A stretch of DNA of 64,000 bases, from positions 3,578,480 through 3,642,479 of the forward strand of contig LT629302.1 in assembly GCA_900104375.1 (NCBI GenBank). Reading direction: 5' to 3'. Each line of letters begins with the position of its first letter. The first letter of the stretch is position 1. Positions 1-8,246 of this stretch are shown piece by piece. Position numbers and translations under genes: made by a program. The notes beneath the pieces are model-generated. The model had not been told where the DNA came from, did no database searches, and was given only the letters and a program-made list of their open reading frames with translations. The stretch is from Flavobacteriaceae bacterium MAR_2010_188. Its GTDB lineage: Bacteria; Bacteroidota; Bacteroidia; Flavobacteriales; Flavobacteriaceae.

Positions 1-619
1 TCTTTAGCTCAAAATCCATCCGTTCTCTTTCAATCTTAAAATTATTTAAATCGAATCTCATCCCTTTAAAGAATTGGCTATTGGCCATTAGCTTCTGCAT
101 TTCCTGATAGATAGGAGGGGAGAGCGTGTCTAATTGATAGGTTGCCAAAGTATACGGATCAGGAACATCGACCGTATATTTTACCGATGCGGTTTTCTTC
201 TCGTCATTTTCGGTAAATTTGGAGGAAGCGATGCTATAGAAAAAGCCTCGGTTCTCTAATCTATTCAATAACAGTTCTTCAACTTGGTAAGGCTCAACAT
301 CCGACTGATAAACCGGTTCTTCACCTAACTGTTTATAAAGCCAACGATTGATGAAACCTGGTTTTACTTTTTGATTTTTATAATAATAATATAGACCGGG
401 CTGCATTCCTAAAAAGGAAGTGTTAGGTTCAGGTCTAAGCGTGGTTTCTAAAACACTTTTTAACCGATCCTTATCTTCGACGACTGTATCAGAAACAATT
501 TCTATTTCTGCACCGGTATAAAGTCTTTCACCTTCTGGAATATATTTGGTTATACTGCAAGAAAAGAGTATGAGCCCAAGAACAAAAAACAATAAACATT
601 TGTAAAAACTTTTAGGCAT
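1..619 (-). CDS. tamL: TamL-like outer-membrane assembly lipoprotein (BamA/TamA family), 5' part only
   Basis: About 206 N-terminal codons are present and the gene runs off the left edge. The start ATG is at 619 and gives MPKSFYKCLLFFVLGLILFSC, a lipoprotein signal with lipobox LFSC around residue 21. The mature part begins ITKYIPEGERLYTG and continues as soluble sequence that fits the POTRA region of the Omp85 family; the expected C-terminal barrel lies outside the window. In Bacteroidota the TamA partner of TamB is commonly a lipoprotein called TamL, and this gene starts only 11 bases after the tamB stop, so co-transcription is likely. The inferred role is outer-membrane protein or lipid assembly with TamB. 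Identification rests on the lipobox, the N-terminal sequence and the tamB linkage; the barrel was not seen. Confidence 0.8.
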   Translation of the reverse strand, partial: MPKSFYKCLLFFVLGLILFSCSITKYIPEGERLYTGAEIEIVSDTVVEDKDRLKSVLETTLRPEPNTSFLGMQPGLYYYYKNQKVKPGFINRWLYKQLGEEPVYQSDVEPYQVEELLLNRLENRGFFYSIASSKFTENDEKKTASVKYTVDVPDPYTLATYQLDTLSPPIYQEMQKLMANSQFFKGMRFDLNNFKIERERMDFELK

Positions 620-630
620 TCTTATAGTTG

Positions 631-3600
631 TTAATTACCATCTGCAGGATTATCATTATTCTCGGCTTTTTGCGCTTGGTCTTTTTCATTGAGCTTTTGT
701 TCTGCCTCTTTTACTTCTTCCGCAATTTTCTTTTCTTCTTCGGTCTTCGATTTTACCAAGGCGTCCCAAAGCTCATTAAATTGATTGAATTCTTGGGTGA
801 ATATTAAAGCAATTCCGCTTACAATGGTCTGCCCATCGATAACGTTTTCAAATTCATTTCTTCTAAAACCTTTAACTCTATATCGGCCATCGTTAGTTAA
901 GATATATTCCACACTTACATTTCCTATTAACGGCGTAGATTCGCCAGTAGGGCTGGTGCCTTGAACATCGACTTCACTACCAACCCGCACAATGACTTTA
1001 TCATCGAAAAGTTTTTTCTGGGCTGCAATATCTAATTGGGTTCTTTCCTGTGGCGATTCTCCTTGGTAGTCGGTGAAGGTATCTAAGTTGAAATCTAATT
1101 CTATTCCGCTTTCACCTAGTAATTTATCTGAAAATACATTTAATTGATCAGAGAGGGCATCATTTAAGTTGTCTCTGGCAATAGAAGCAAAACCGCCTCG
1201 GCTACCGTCACTTCCAGATTCTGGATAGAATTTATTTAACACTAATAAAGAAAATACTTGACGGTTTAATTCACCCTCTTGTGAATTAATCTCTTGTACT
1301 CGCCCAAATACCTGTCCGCCTATTGCACCTTGCTCATCTTCTGGCATATCTAAAGCAAAGGAAATTTTTGGTGCAGTTAATTCTCCATCAACGTTAAGAT
1401 AAACATAGAATGGAAGAACTTGCTTAAATCTATTTCTGTTTTCTGGTGCAAGAGATGAGGTTCCTGCAGCCATTAGACCGGAAGCAGAGGTTTCAATTTT
1501 GTATATGGCAGTAATATCCAAATCAGCATCAAAAGGATCTCCAGACCAACGGATTTTGCTACCATCTGCTAATTCAAATGTTCTGTTTACCAGATTGTAC
1601 AAATGCATTTCATAATGTCCACCGGTAATATTATAGGTTCCGGCCAAGGTCATGGTACCATTTGGAAACATGTTAAAATTGAATTCGCCTTCGCCTTCAA
1701 CTTTAAAATTATCTCCAGTTTCTTTATCCAATACAATCGTTATCGCCGCGCCTTGCTCAACCGTAAAATAAGTTGAAAGGTCAAAACCTTTTATAGTGCC
1801 AACTTGTTCTTCTGAGCGAGTAAGAATTGCATCAGGATTTTCTTTATTTACAAAAATCACGATACCATCGCGTTGCTCTAAATTTACGGTGGCAGCGGGC
1901 ATCACATAAGTTACGTCAGTATCTTTTAAGACTTTTGCGCTACCTTGGATAATCGGAATCTGTAAATCGCCGGTAATCTTAAAGTCAGCATCGAAAGTGG
2001 CAAGTCCGTAAAAAAGGTCGTTATCTTCTTCGGTCGCGTTAAGGGCTTCAAAATGGTCTGCAGATAAGCTTAAGTCGAAAGTTGGATTGATAAAAGATTC
2101 AGTACCAATCTTACCTGAGGCTACCAATTCATTTTCGTTAGAATCTTTAAAGGTGAAATTGTTCATGCTAATTCCACTGTTATCAACTTCAATTTTTTCA
2201 TTTGGAAGGGTGAAAGGTGCATTTAACATTGCAACGGTAAAATCTGCATCCTTAAAGATTAGAGAACCATTGTAATCTGGCTCTAATAAAGTCCCGTTTA
2301 ATTTGAAGCCTCCACTAAAACTACCATCCCCATCTTTAATCTGTCCTTGCGAAAATCCTTCTAGGGCAGCCATTTTAACTTCATTGATCCTTAAGTCTAA
2401 ATCGATCTTTGCTTCATTGCCATCGGCTATATAATCTCCGACAAGATCCAAATCCACTGCACCACCTGCGATATCCAGATTAAATGCATAGTTGTTATTT
2501 CCTAATTCGTTTCCGTTCATTTGGAGGGTGCCCATATCCACGTCCAGAAAACTCAACTCCTTAATCACCAAATCTGCCAGGATTCCGGTATCGGTAAAAG
2601 GTTTTTCAAAAACAATATCCCCGTTGAGGTTTCCGGTTGCAAGAACCTCGTTAGGATTTAGGTAATTAAGAAATTCCGACAACTTAAAATTATAGAAATC
2701 AATTCCAACGTGATCAACATCAAAGCCCGGAAGATTATCAGAGATAATTACTGATTGTTGCTCGCGGCTAAATTCGAACTGATTAAAAGTTAGCTTATCT
2801 CCCAAATAATGCATCTCATTTTCTGGTGGTACAATCCATTTTTGTTTATTCAGGATTAGACTATCCGGTACGACATGAAGTCGTAAATCGTCCCTATTTC
2901 CGGTCACTTCGGAACGGATGTGTATCAACGGGTCGTTATCATGAAAGGCCGTAAAATCTAGGGTCATTTCGTTATCTACCTGGTTTCCGGAGATTATTGT
3001 TTTCTGAATCGATAATGGACCACCGTTAATTTCATTAAAATTAAGGTCGAAGACAAATTTGTCCTTATCGGTATTCATATTAAACCTCAGACTATCAATT
3101 TCTATACTGCTATAATTTATATGTGGAGCAGAGATAGCGGCCGTGAGCTTGCGTTCCTTTTGACGAAAATCCATATCTATATTCATCGTGTCTAAATCGG
3201 TAAGATTCACAAAGAACACTTCGCTCAAAATGGGTGCTTGCGCAATCCTACCTTTTAATTTCACATTAACGGGATTTTCGATGGTGTCTGCAATGATAAC
3301 ATCCCGATAAAAATAACTATAGATATGTTGTTGCAGGGCAGTAGAAAATGTTTGCGGATCGGTGTTAGATTGAAGGTTAAAATCTATCAATTTATTCTTT
3401 ACGTTTACCGAGGTTGTATCAGCTCTAACATGCGCCATAGCATTAATGTCTCCCAACAAATACGTTTTATCATCATAAACCACGACGCCGTCATCGACTG
3501 AAGCCTTAAAGTCGTAGCTAGTTAAGTTGCCTTTAAAATCTGCAACCAAGGTAAAACCGGTTCTTATATCTCTTCTAGAAAAACCTAGACCTTGTAAATC

Positions 3601-5757
3601 GGCCCCGACCAGATTAAGTTTTATTTGCGCTTCTGGTGCAATAGAATCCAAAATCACATAAGATTCCAAGTCGAGATTTAAGTTTTGATCCTTGTATTTA
3701 GAGGATACAATACCCTTCCCATTTTTTATAGAACCGTTGATTTTTAAATCTTTTATGGCATAAGAATTCAGTTGAAAACTATCAATTACCGCTTCTACCT
3801 CTGCATCTAGATGATTAATGTCAGTACCTTGACCTTTTGCATTTAGGGTAACACTGATGGGGCCAAGCTGTTCGTTATTCAAAAATTCTTGAAGTTGAAA
3901 TTGTTTAATCTGCACGTTACCATCGAAAGCAATATCGTTACCAGACCTAAACGTTCCATCGATGCTGGCAACACCTTGAGAAGTGTTGATATTCATTGAT
4001 GTATTTATTGAGGTTGGCGAACCACTGATACTTCCTTTAGCGGTTATTTCTTTTGGCAGATTAATCCCCATACCTGTAGTATCCACAAATTGTACAATAT
4101 CACTTTCTATCGTTTTCGCATATAAATTTGGTATATTGAAGCTAATTCTGTCAGGATCCATCGCACTTTCGATGCTCCCCGAGGCTGAAATCTGGGTGGT
4201 ATTCCCCCAATTTACAGTGGCATTGCTAAGATTTATAGAAGACATATAGCCAGAAGCATTGATGCTTCCTGTCAATGGTTTCTTCGCAAAACTTAGCATA
4301 TAAGGATTTTTACGGAGCTCAGGTTGAAATTTAAAAATCTCGTTGACGTCAAATCTAAATCGGTCGATGTTGGCATCGATTTTAGATTCTTCAGGTTTTT
4401 CAATTAAAGCGTTTAAGGAAGGATATTCCATAGAGAGATTACCATTCACAAAATTTCCGTTGAAGACTAAATCTAGTCCATCAACATTTAGATTGGTGTC
4501 ATCGATTTTGGCATTAACTGCGAACCGTGAAAGATTAATACCAGAAATCTCATTAAAAGTGGCAGAAGAGAGATTTAGAGTTGCAGAATTATCGCCAATC
4601 CTAAATTCTTTTGCCTGTAAATCCAGGTCAGTTAAAGCGAAGGCGTTAGGATTAAAGGCATTTTCACTCGGTTCTGCATCGCCGACCAAATAAGTGAAAG
4701 AGTTATTGGTGAAATCGATATTTTTCAGGGATAATCTTATGGCTGGCCAACTGAATTGTTGGATATCCTGTTTAACTTCATCCGTTACCTTTTCTAAGGC
4801 CTCGGTCACCGCATTGACTTCGGTTTCGGTGTGGATCAGGATTTCGGAATTCTTTAAAGTCGCAGTATCGATTATAAAAGAACTTTCAACCAAATTAATT
4901 TCCGGAATCTCTGCGTAAAGTTCGTCGAGGTCTAGCTCTACCAACATCCGCTCGGTATTGGATTCAAAATTTAGATATACATTTTTAAGATCCACCGTTT
5001 CCACCGAGAATTTTGGCAGAGGAACTTCTTCTTCCGAAACGTACAGAGGTGGCTTTTGAAGGATATTTATCTTGGCATCGGTAATTTTTAGTTCAGATGC
5101 AGCGAAGGTCATGGTTTCTAGATCGGTTTCCTCCATATTAAGTTGAAGGTCTTGGGCGATGTATCGACTTTGAATACCGGTTACGTCATCATTATAAACA
5201 ACGTCGATATTCTTTAATCTAAAATCTCCTAGGATGATCTTCTGGCTAGCAGTAGAATCGGCAGGGGTCGCAACCGCAGTAGAATCGGTTGTGGCAAACG
5301 CATCGGCTAAAAACTGAAAGTTAAAACCGTTGATGGTGTCTTTTCGGATAAAATTTGCTCGAAGGCCATCTAGGTCAATGGCATCAATAACAATATCCTT
5401 TCCCTTTATTATTGGCCCAAAGGGTATGTCGGCCTCCATTTCTTTTACGTAAACAAGGGTATCGCCTTTTTTGTCTTCTAAGTACAGGCCTTCTAAAGCA
5501 ATATCTCCGGCGAAAGTAACAAAGAGACTTTCTACCTCTACTTTAGTATTTGTTTCGTTGGAAATATAAGAAACAACCTTATTTACAATGATATCTTGGC
5601 CCCAAGGACTTCTGATGAATAAAATAAGTAAAACGAAAAAGATAAGTATCCCTAAAAAAATCCGACCAAGTATACGTAAAGATTTGGGGATTTTGGAGCG
5701 ACTTTTCTTTTTACTATCGTCTTTTTTTTTTTCTTCGTTCACGATATGGAGGTACAA
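631..5757 (-). CDS. tamB: TamB-like translocation and assembly module protein (DUF490)
   Basis: A 1708-residue protein with a lysine-rich cytoplasmic start, one membrane anchor at about residues 28-46 (ILGRIFLGILIFFVLLILFI) and then a very long beta-rich periplasmic region. The C-terminal 400 or so residues carry the TamB/DUF490 pattern (for example FNFNMFPNGTMTLAGTYNITG, then the stretch before FGRVQEINSQEG). TamB proteins form a groove-like bridge between the inner and outer membranes and work with an Omp85 partner, here the gene directly downstream. The tail ends in a charged Lys/Glu-rich helix. Length is at the upper end for the family but usual for Bacteroidota. ATG at 5757 is used; a GTG five codons later is an alternative start. 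Confidence 0.9.
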   Translation of the reverse strand: MYLHIVNEEKKKDDSKKKSRSKIPKSLRILGRIFLGILIFFVLLILFIRSPWGQDIIVNKVVSYISNETNTKVEVESLFVTFAGDIALEGLYLEDKKGDTLVYVKEMEADIPFGPIIKGKDIVIDAIDLDGLRANFIRKDTINGFNFQFLADAFATTDSTAVATPADSTASQKIILGDFRLKNIDVVYNDDVTGIQSRYIAQDLQLNMEETDLETMTFAASELKITDAKINILQKPPLYVSEEEVPLPKFSVETVDLKNVYLNFESNTERMLVELDLDELYAEIPEINLVESSFIIDTATLKNSEILIHTETEVNAVTEALEKVTDEVKQDIQQFSWPAIRLSLKNIDFTNNSFTYLVGDAEPSENAFNPNAFALTDLDLQAKEFRIGDNSATLNLSSATFNEISGINLSRFAVNAKIDDTNLNVDGLDLVFNGNFVNGNLSMEYPSLNALIEKPEESKIDANIDRFRFDVNEIFKFQPELRKNPYMLSFAKKPLTGSINASGYMSSINLSNATVNWGNTTQISASGSIESAMDPDRISFNIPNLYAKTIESDIVQFVDTTGMGINLPKEITAKGSISGSPTSINTSMNINTSQGVASIDGTFRSGNDIAFDGNVQIKQFQLQEFLNNEQLGPISVTLNAKGQGTDINHLDAEVEAVIDSFQLNSYAIKDLKINGSIKNGKGIVSSKYKDQNLNLDLESYVILDSIAPEAQIKLNLVGADLQGLGFSRRDIRTGFTLVADFKGNLTSYDFKASVDDGVVVYDDKTYLLGDINAMAHVRADTTSVNVKNKLIDFNLQSNTDPQTFSTALQQHIYSYFYRDVIIADTIENPVNVKLKGRIAQAPILSEVFFVNLTDLDTMNIDMDFRQKERKLTAAISAPHINYSSIEIDSLRFNMNTDKDKFVFDLNFNEINGGPLSIQKTIISGNQVDNEMTLDFTAFHDNDPLIHIRSEVTGNRDDLRLHVVPDSLILNKQKWIVPPENEMHYLGDKLTFNQFEFSREQQSVIISDNLPGFDVDHVGIDFYNFKLSEFLNYLNPNEVLATGNLNGDIVFEKPFTDTGILADLVIKELSFLDVDMGTLQMNGNELGNNNYAFNLDIAGGAVDLDLVGDYIADGNEAKIDLDLRINEVKMAALEGFSQGQIKDGDGSFSGGFKLNGTLLEPDYNGSLIFKDADFTVAMLNAPFTLPNEKIEVDNSGISMNNFTFKDSNENELVASGKIGTESFINPTFDLSLSADHFEALNATEEDNDLFYGLATFDADFKITGDLQIPIIQGSAKVLKDTDVTYVMPAATVNLEQRDGIVIFVNKENPDAILTRSEEQVGTIKGFDLSTYFTVEQGAAITIVLDKETGDNFKVEGEGEFNFNMFPNGTMTLAGTYNITGGHYEMHLYNLVNRTFELADGSKIRWSGDPFDADLDITAIYKIETSASGLMAAGTSSLAPENRNRFKQVLPFYVYLNVDGELTAPKISFALDMPEDEQGAIGGQVFGRVQEINSQEGELNRQVFSLLVLNKFYPESGSDGSRGGFASIARDNLNDALSDQLNVFSDKLLGESGIELDFNLDTFTDYQGESPQERTQLDIAAQKKLFDDKVIVRVGSEVDVQGTSPTGESTPLIGNVSVEYILTNDGRYRVKGFRRNEFENVIDGQTIVSGIALIFTQEFNQFNELWDALVKSKTEEEKKIAEEVKEAEQKLNEKDQAQKAENNDNPADGN

Positions 5758-5999
5758 TTTTCAAATTTATTACAAATTATCAATCAGTATTAACTTATTA
5801 GGGATTTTATTTGAAGGCAAAAATCTCAATATTAAATGATTGATATTGTATAATTTTTGGGAGGTTTATATATTTGAAAAAAAATTGATATTTCTTCTGT
5901 TCTATTAATAGAAGACTATATTCACCTATAAGTATATTGTTGTTTAGGCAATTAGACTTACTAATTAAAGTAGCGTGAAATAATTTAAAACTAAAACCT

Positions 6000-6518
6000 A
6001 TGCTGAGAAAAGAAAATAATGAAAAAGAAGTTGTTTTTGAGCTTACCTATTGCTCGCTCGCAAAGTCTGGCGTTACCCAAAAAACACTTGAGCAAATCCT
6101 AAGAGAAGCTAGAGAATTTAACGGCGATAATAAAATTACTGGTTGCCTACTTTATCATGAAGGAGAATTTGTTCAGATTTTGGAAGGGGAGAAAGAAACA
6201 GTAAAAAAACTTTACCAAAGAATATGTAATGATGCGAGGCATACTGATATAAGCCTTTTGTCAGAAGGAATTAAGGACAGCCGTTTTTTTGATAATTGGG
6301 ATATGGCTTTTTCTGAATTAGCTGATCTGGAAGCACATATTATTGATAAGAAATATTTCGAAAAGAATTTAATACTCCTTTCCGAAATGGTTTTAAAACC
6401 AACACGAACCGCCCGAATATTTTGGTCTAAGGTGCGTCTAATTATGGAAAAGAGTAGGGGTACCGGTAAGGAATCCCCAATCTGCGCATTTTTTTTAGGC
6501 TCACCTACGTCGAATTAG
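6000..6518 (+). CDS. BLUF-domain blue-light photoreceptor (short type)
   Basis: A 172-residue protein whose first ~110 residues are a BLUF (FAD-binding blue-light sensor) domain. The flavin-site residues can be placed by spacing: Tyr17 (in LTYCS), Asn41, Gln59 (in FVQILEG), Trp100 and Met102 (NWDMAF). These have the same mutual distances as Tyr21, Asn45, Gln63, Trp104 and Met106 of AppA. The remaining ~60 residues are a short, mostly helical tail with no recognisable output domain, so signalling is probably by protein-protein contact. It is a single gene divergent from tamB and ended by a hairpin terminator at 6527-6560. No partner such as an EAL or MerR protein is nearby. The last residues (ICAFFLGSPTSN) look unconstrained. 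Confidence 0.93.
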   Translation: MLRKENNEKEVVFELTYCSLAKSGVTQKTLEQILREAREFNGDNKITGCLLYHEGEFVQILEGEKETVKKLYQRICNDARHTDISLLSEGIKDSRFFDNWDMAFSELADLEAHIIDKKYFEKNLILLSEMVLKPTRTARIFWSKVRLIMEKSRGTGKESPICAFFLGSPTSN

Positions 6519-6526
6519 AATCTTAA

Positions 6527-6560
6527 AAAAAATCCCAATCAAAGATCGGGATTTTTTTTG
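6527..6560 (+). terminator. Rho-independent terminator after the BLUF gene
   Basis: AATCCC (6531-6536) pairs with GGGATT (6548-6553) around an 11-base loop containing AATC/GATC, followed by a run of T. A nearly identical copy stands at 7161-7189 behind tRNA-Phe. Confidence 0.8.
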
Positions 6561-6594
6561 TGGAATCTCATTGAGCTATTTTGCTTGGTTATTA

Positions 6595-6912
6595 TTAATT
6601 GATTCTATTTTTTGGAAATTCTATTTTAATTTGATCTCCCGTATCAAGTAGATCCAGTTCTGCAGCCTTAAATATTTTATAGGCCTTGAATTGAGCTGCG
6701 AAATCTTCCTTAATTATATTATCCTTAAATGTTATAAAATCTTTCTGACCATTGGGATACATCTCGAGTATAAATTGATCTCCTTTATGCATGCCACTTC
6801 TGTAGCGCTTGTAATAGCTCCAAGCTTCATAATTTATAAAGTATGGAATATTAGAAAGGACTAAGTAAGGGTCTAATGCGTACTTCTCACAATATTTAAG
6901 AAACCGTTCCAT
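6595..6912 (-). CDS. Hypothetical protein, 105 aa
   Basis: Not recognised. The 105-residue product (MERFLKYCEKYALDPYLVLSNI...) has no signal peptide or membrane segment, is rich in aromatic residues (several Tyr and Phe in the first half), and ends with a short Lys/Ile-rich stretch. It converges with the BLUF gene across the shared terminator region. The composition looks protein-like rather than a shadow frame and no competing long frame exists on the other strand, but no domain supports it. It could be a genuine accessory gene or a chance frame. Confidence 0.45.
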   Translation of the reverse strand: MERFLKYCEKYALDPYLVLSNIPYFINYEAWSYYKRYRSGMHKGDQFILEMYPNGQKDFITFKDNIIKEDFAAQFKAYKIFKAAELDLLDTGDQIKIEFPKNRIN

Positions 6913-7160
6913 AATTACTATTGCGCTATAGGTCCATCTTCTATATTTTTATTTAGTGGACTTAAAAAGTATCTTTAGCCTAGGTTGTAATAAATGACAT
7001 AGCCAGATTATACTATCATCAGAAGATTTACTTATAGCTTCTTGGAATTTTTATACTTTAAATTTTAATTTCCAAATTATAAATTTCAACTGATTCTGCG
7101 CAACTGTATTGCTTGATTTTTTTGAAGTAAAACATATAAAGATAATGTGCCATAAAACAA

Positions 7161-7189
7161 AAAATCCCAATCAAAGATCGGGATTTTTT
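7161..7189 (-). terminator. Terminator behind tRNA-Phe
   Basis: Read on the minus strand, a stem of AATCCC/GGGATT type lies three bases after the tRNA-Phe discriminator base and is followed by a run of T. It shares about 26 consecutive bases with the hairpin at 6531-6557. Confidence 0.75.
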
Positions 7190-7191
7190 CG

Positions 7192-7264
7192 TGGTGCCTC
7201 CAGGAATCGAACCAGGGACACATGGATTTTCAGTCCATTGCTCTACCAACTGAGCTAAGGCACC
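7192..7264 (-). tRNA. tRNA-Phe (GAA)
   Basis: The minus strand folds as a complete 73-base cloverleaf: acceptor GGTGCCT/AGGCACC with discriminator A, D arm with GCTC/GAGC, anticodon loop CTGAAAA giving anticodon GAA, and T arm CCTGG-TTCGATT-CCTGG. CCA is not encoded. A truncated copy of the same gene lies upstream at 7359-7411, and the recognisable promoter stands in front of that broken copy, not directly in front of this one. Confidence 0.96.
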
Positions 7265-7307
7265 AATAATATTTTAATTTCTCACTTCATCCTTGCTATC
7301 CCATCGA

Positions 7308-7358
7308 ATGCCGACGCTTCGGTCGGCATCCAGACATCCGCTTCGCGGTTCGTCTGGG
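7308..7358. repeat. Two adjacent REP-like hairpins inserted behind a broken tRNA-Phe copy
   Basis: Hairpin one pairs ATGCCGAC (7308-7315) with GTCGGCAT (7322-7329). Hairpin two pairs CCAGAC (7330-7335) with GTCTGG (7352-7357), with inner CCGC/GCGG. GC content is far above the surroundings. They begin exactly where the truncated tRNA-Phe copy loses homology, so they probably inserted into its T arm. Confidence 0.7.
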
Positions 7359-7411
7359 CCAGGGACACATGGATTTTCAGTCCATTGCTCTACCAACTGA
7401 GCTAAGGCACC
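7359..7411 (-). pseudogene. Truncated tRNA-Phe copy (5' 53 bases)
   Basis: On the minus strand this is identical to the intact tRNA-Phe from the first acceptor base through the 5' strand of the T stem (...GTGTCCCTGG). It then switches to the palindromes at 7308-7358. The T loop, 3' T stem and 3' acceptor strand are missing, so it cannot form a tRNA. It lies between the promoter at 7439-7470 and the intact copy, so its partial transcript would form a leader of the functional tRNA. Confidence 0.85.
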
Positions 7412-7438
7412 ATTCACTGAGTAGTGAATTAGAGGCTG

Positions 7439-7470
7439 CAAATATAACGGCATTTTTAATATTCGCAAAA
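7439..7470 (-). promoter_or_regulatory. Bacteroidota-type promoter for the tRNA-Phe locus
   Basis: On the minus strand the -33 element TTTG (7469-7466) is followed after 19 bases by TATATTTG (7446-7439), a full match to the TAnnTTTG -7 element used by the Bacteroidota primary sigma factor. The broken tRNA-Phe copy begins about 28 bases downstream. Confidence 0.65.
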
Positions 7471-7517
7471 GGAATAGTTAAAAAATTGGTTTTGTAAATT
7501 TGTGGAATACTTTTTAT

Positions 7518-8246
7518 ATGACTGTCGCTATAGATATCGGTAATTCATTGGTCAAAATTGGGATATTTGATAAGGGGAAAATCCATGAGACCAAAAAATT
7601 TAATATGTCAAAATTTGAAGATGCTATCTCATTAATTTTAAATGACTTTCCTCAAATCAGGCTCGGAATCATTTCTTCTGTTGGTAATTTAGATGATGAT
7701 TCATTGGCCAGTTTAAAGTCGAAAATAAATCTATTAATCTTAAATTCTTCTACTAAATTACCCTTCAAAAATAATTATAAAACACCTAATACATTGGGAG
7801 TGGATCGCGTAGCGCTGGTGGCGGCAGCCGTAAATAAATTTCCAGATAGAAATGTTCTTATAATAGATGCTGGCACTTGCATCACTTACGATTTTGTAGA
7901 TAGGGATTCTATTTATCATGGTGGAGCTATTTCTCCAGGGGTAAGATTACGATATCAGTCATTGCATAATTATACCGCTAAACTGCCGTTATTAGAAAAT
8001 GAAGTTCCGGTAAATATCATAGGTGGTAATACAGAAGAATCCATACATTCTGGGGTTGTTCTTGGCGTGGTGATGGAAATTGATGCAGCGATTGATAACT
8101 ACACAAAACAATTTTCAGATTTAACAGTTATTTTAACAGGCGGAGACTGCAATTTCTTGTCAAACCAATTAAAAAATAGCATATTTGCCAACTCAAATTT
8201 CCTCTTAGAGGGTCTTAACCACATATTGGAATATAATACTCACTAA
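7518..8246 (+). CDS. coaX: Type III pantothenate kinase
   Basis: Catalyses ATP-dependent phosphorylation of pantothenate, the first step of coenzyme A synthesis. The 242-residue product has the ASKHA fold signatures: MTVAIDIGNS at the N-terminus (phosphate 1), the central DRVALVAAA and IIDAGTCITYDF (phosphate 2), GGAISPG, and LTGGD near the end. The start at 7518 is chosen because MTVAIDIGN matches the family start; an in-frame upstream codon at 7500 would add six residues. A TAAATTTG at 7495-7502 could be a -7 promoter element. The stop overlaps the next start by one base (TAATG), so this is the first gene of a translationally coupled run. Confidence 0.95.
   Translation: MTVAIDIGNSLVKIGIFDKGKIHETKKFNMSKFEDAISLILNDFPQIRLGIISSVGNLDDDSLASLKSKINLLILNSSTKLPFKNNYKTPNTLGVDRVALVAAAVNKFPDRNVLIIDAGTCITYDFVDRDSIYHGGAISPGVRLRYQSLHNYTAKLPLLENEVPVNIIGGNTEESIHSGVVLGVVMEIDAAIDNYTKQFSDLTVILTGGDCNFLSNQLKNSIFANSNFLLEGLNHILEYNTH

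Noticed and set aside
7058-7468. Short minus-strand frames covering the tRNA-Phe copies
   Set aside because: They translate tRNA sequence (ALAQLVEQWTENPCV...), a well-known false gene over tRNA-Phe-like sequences.
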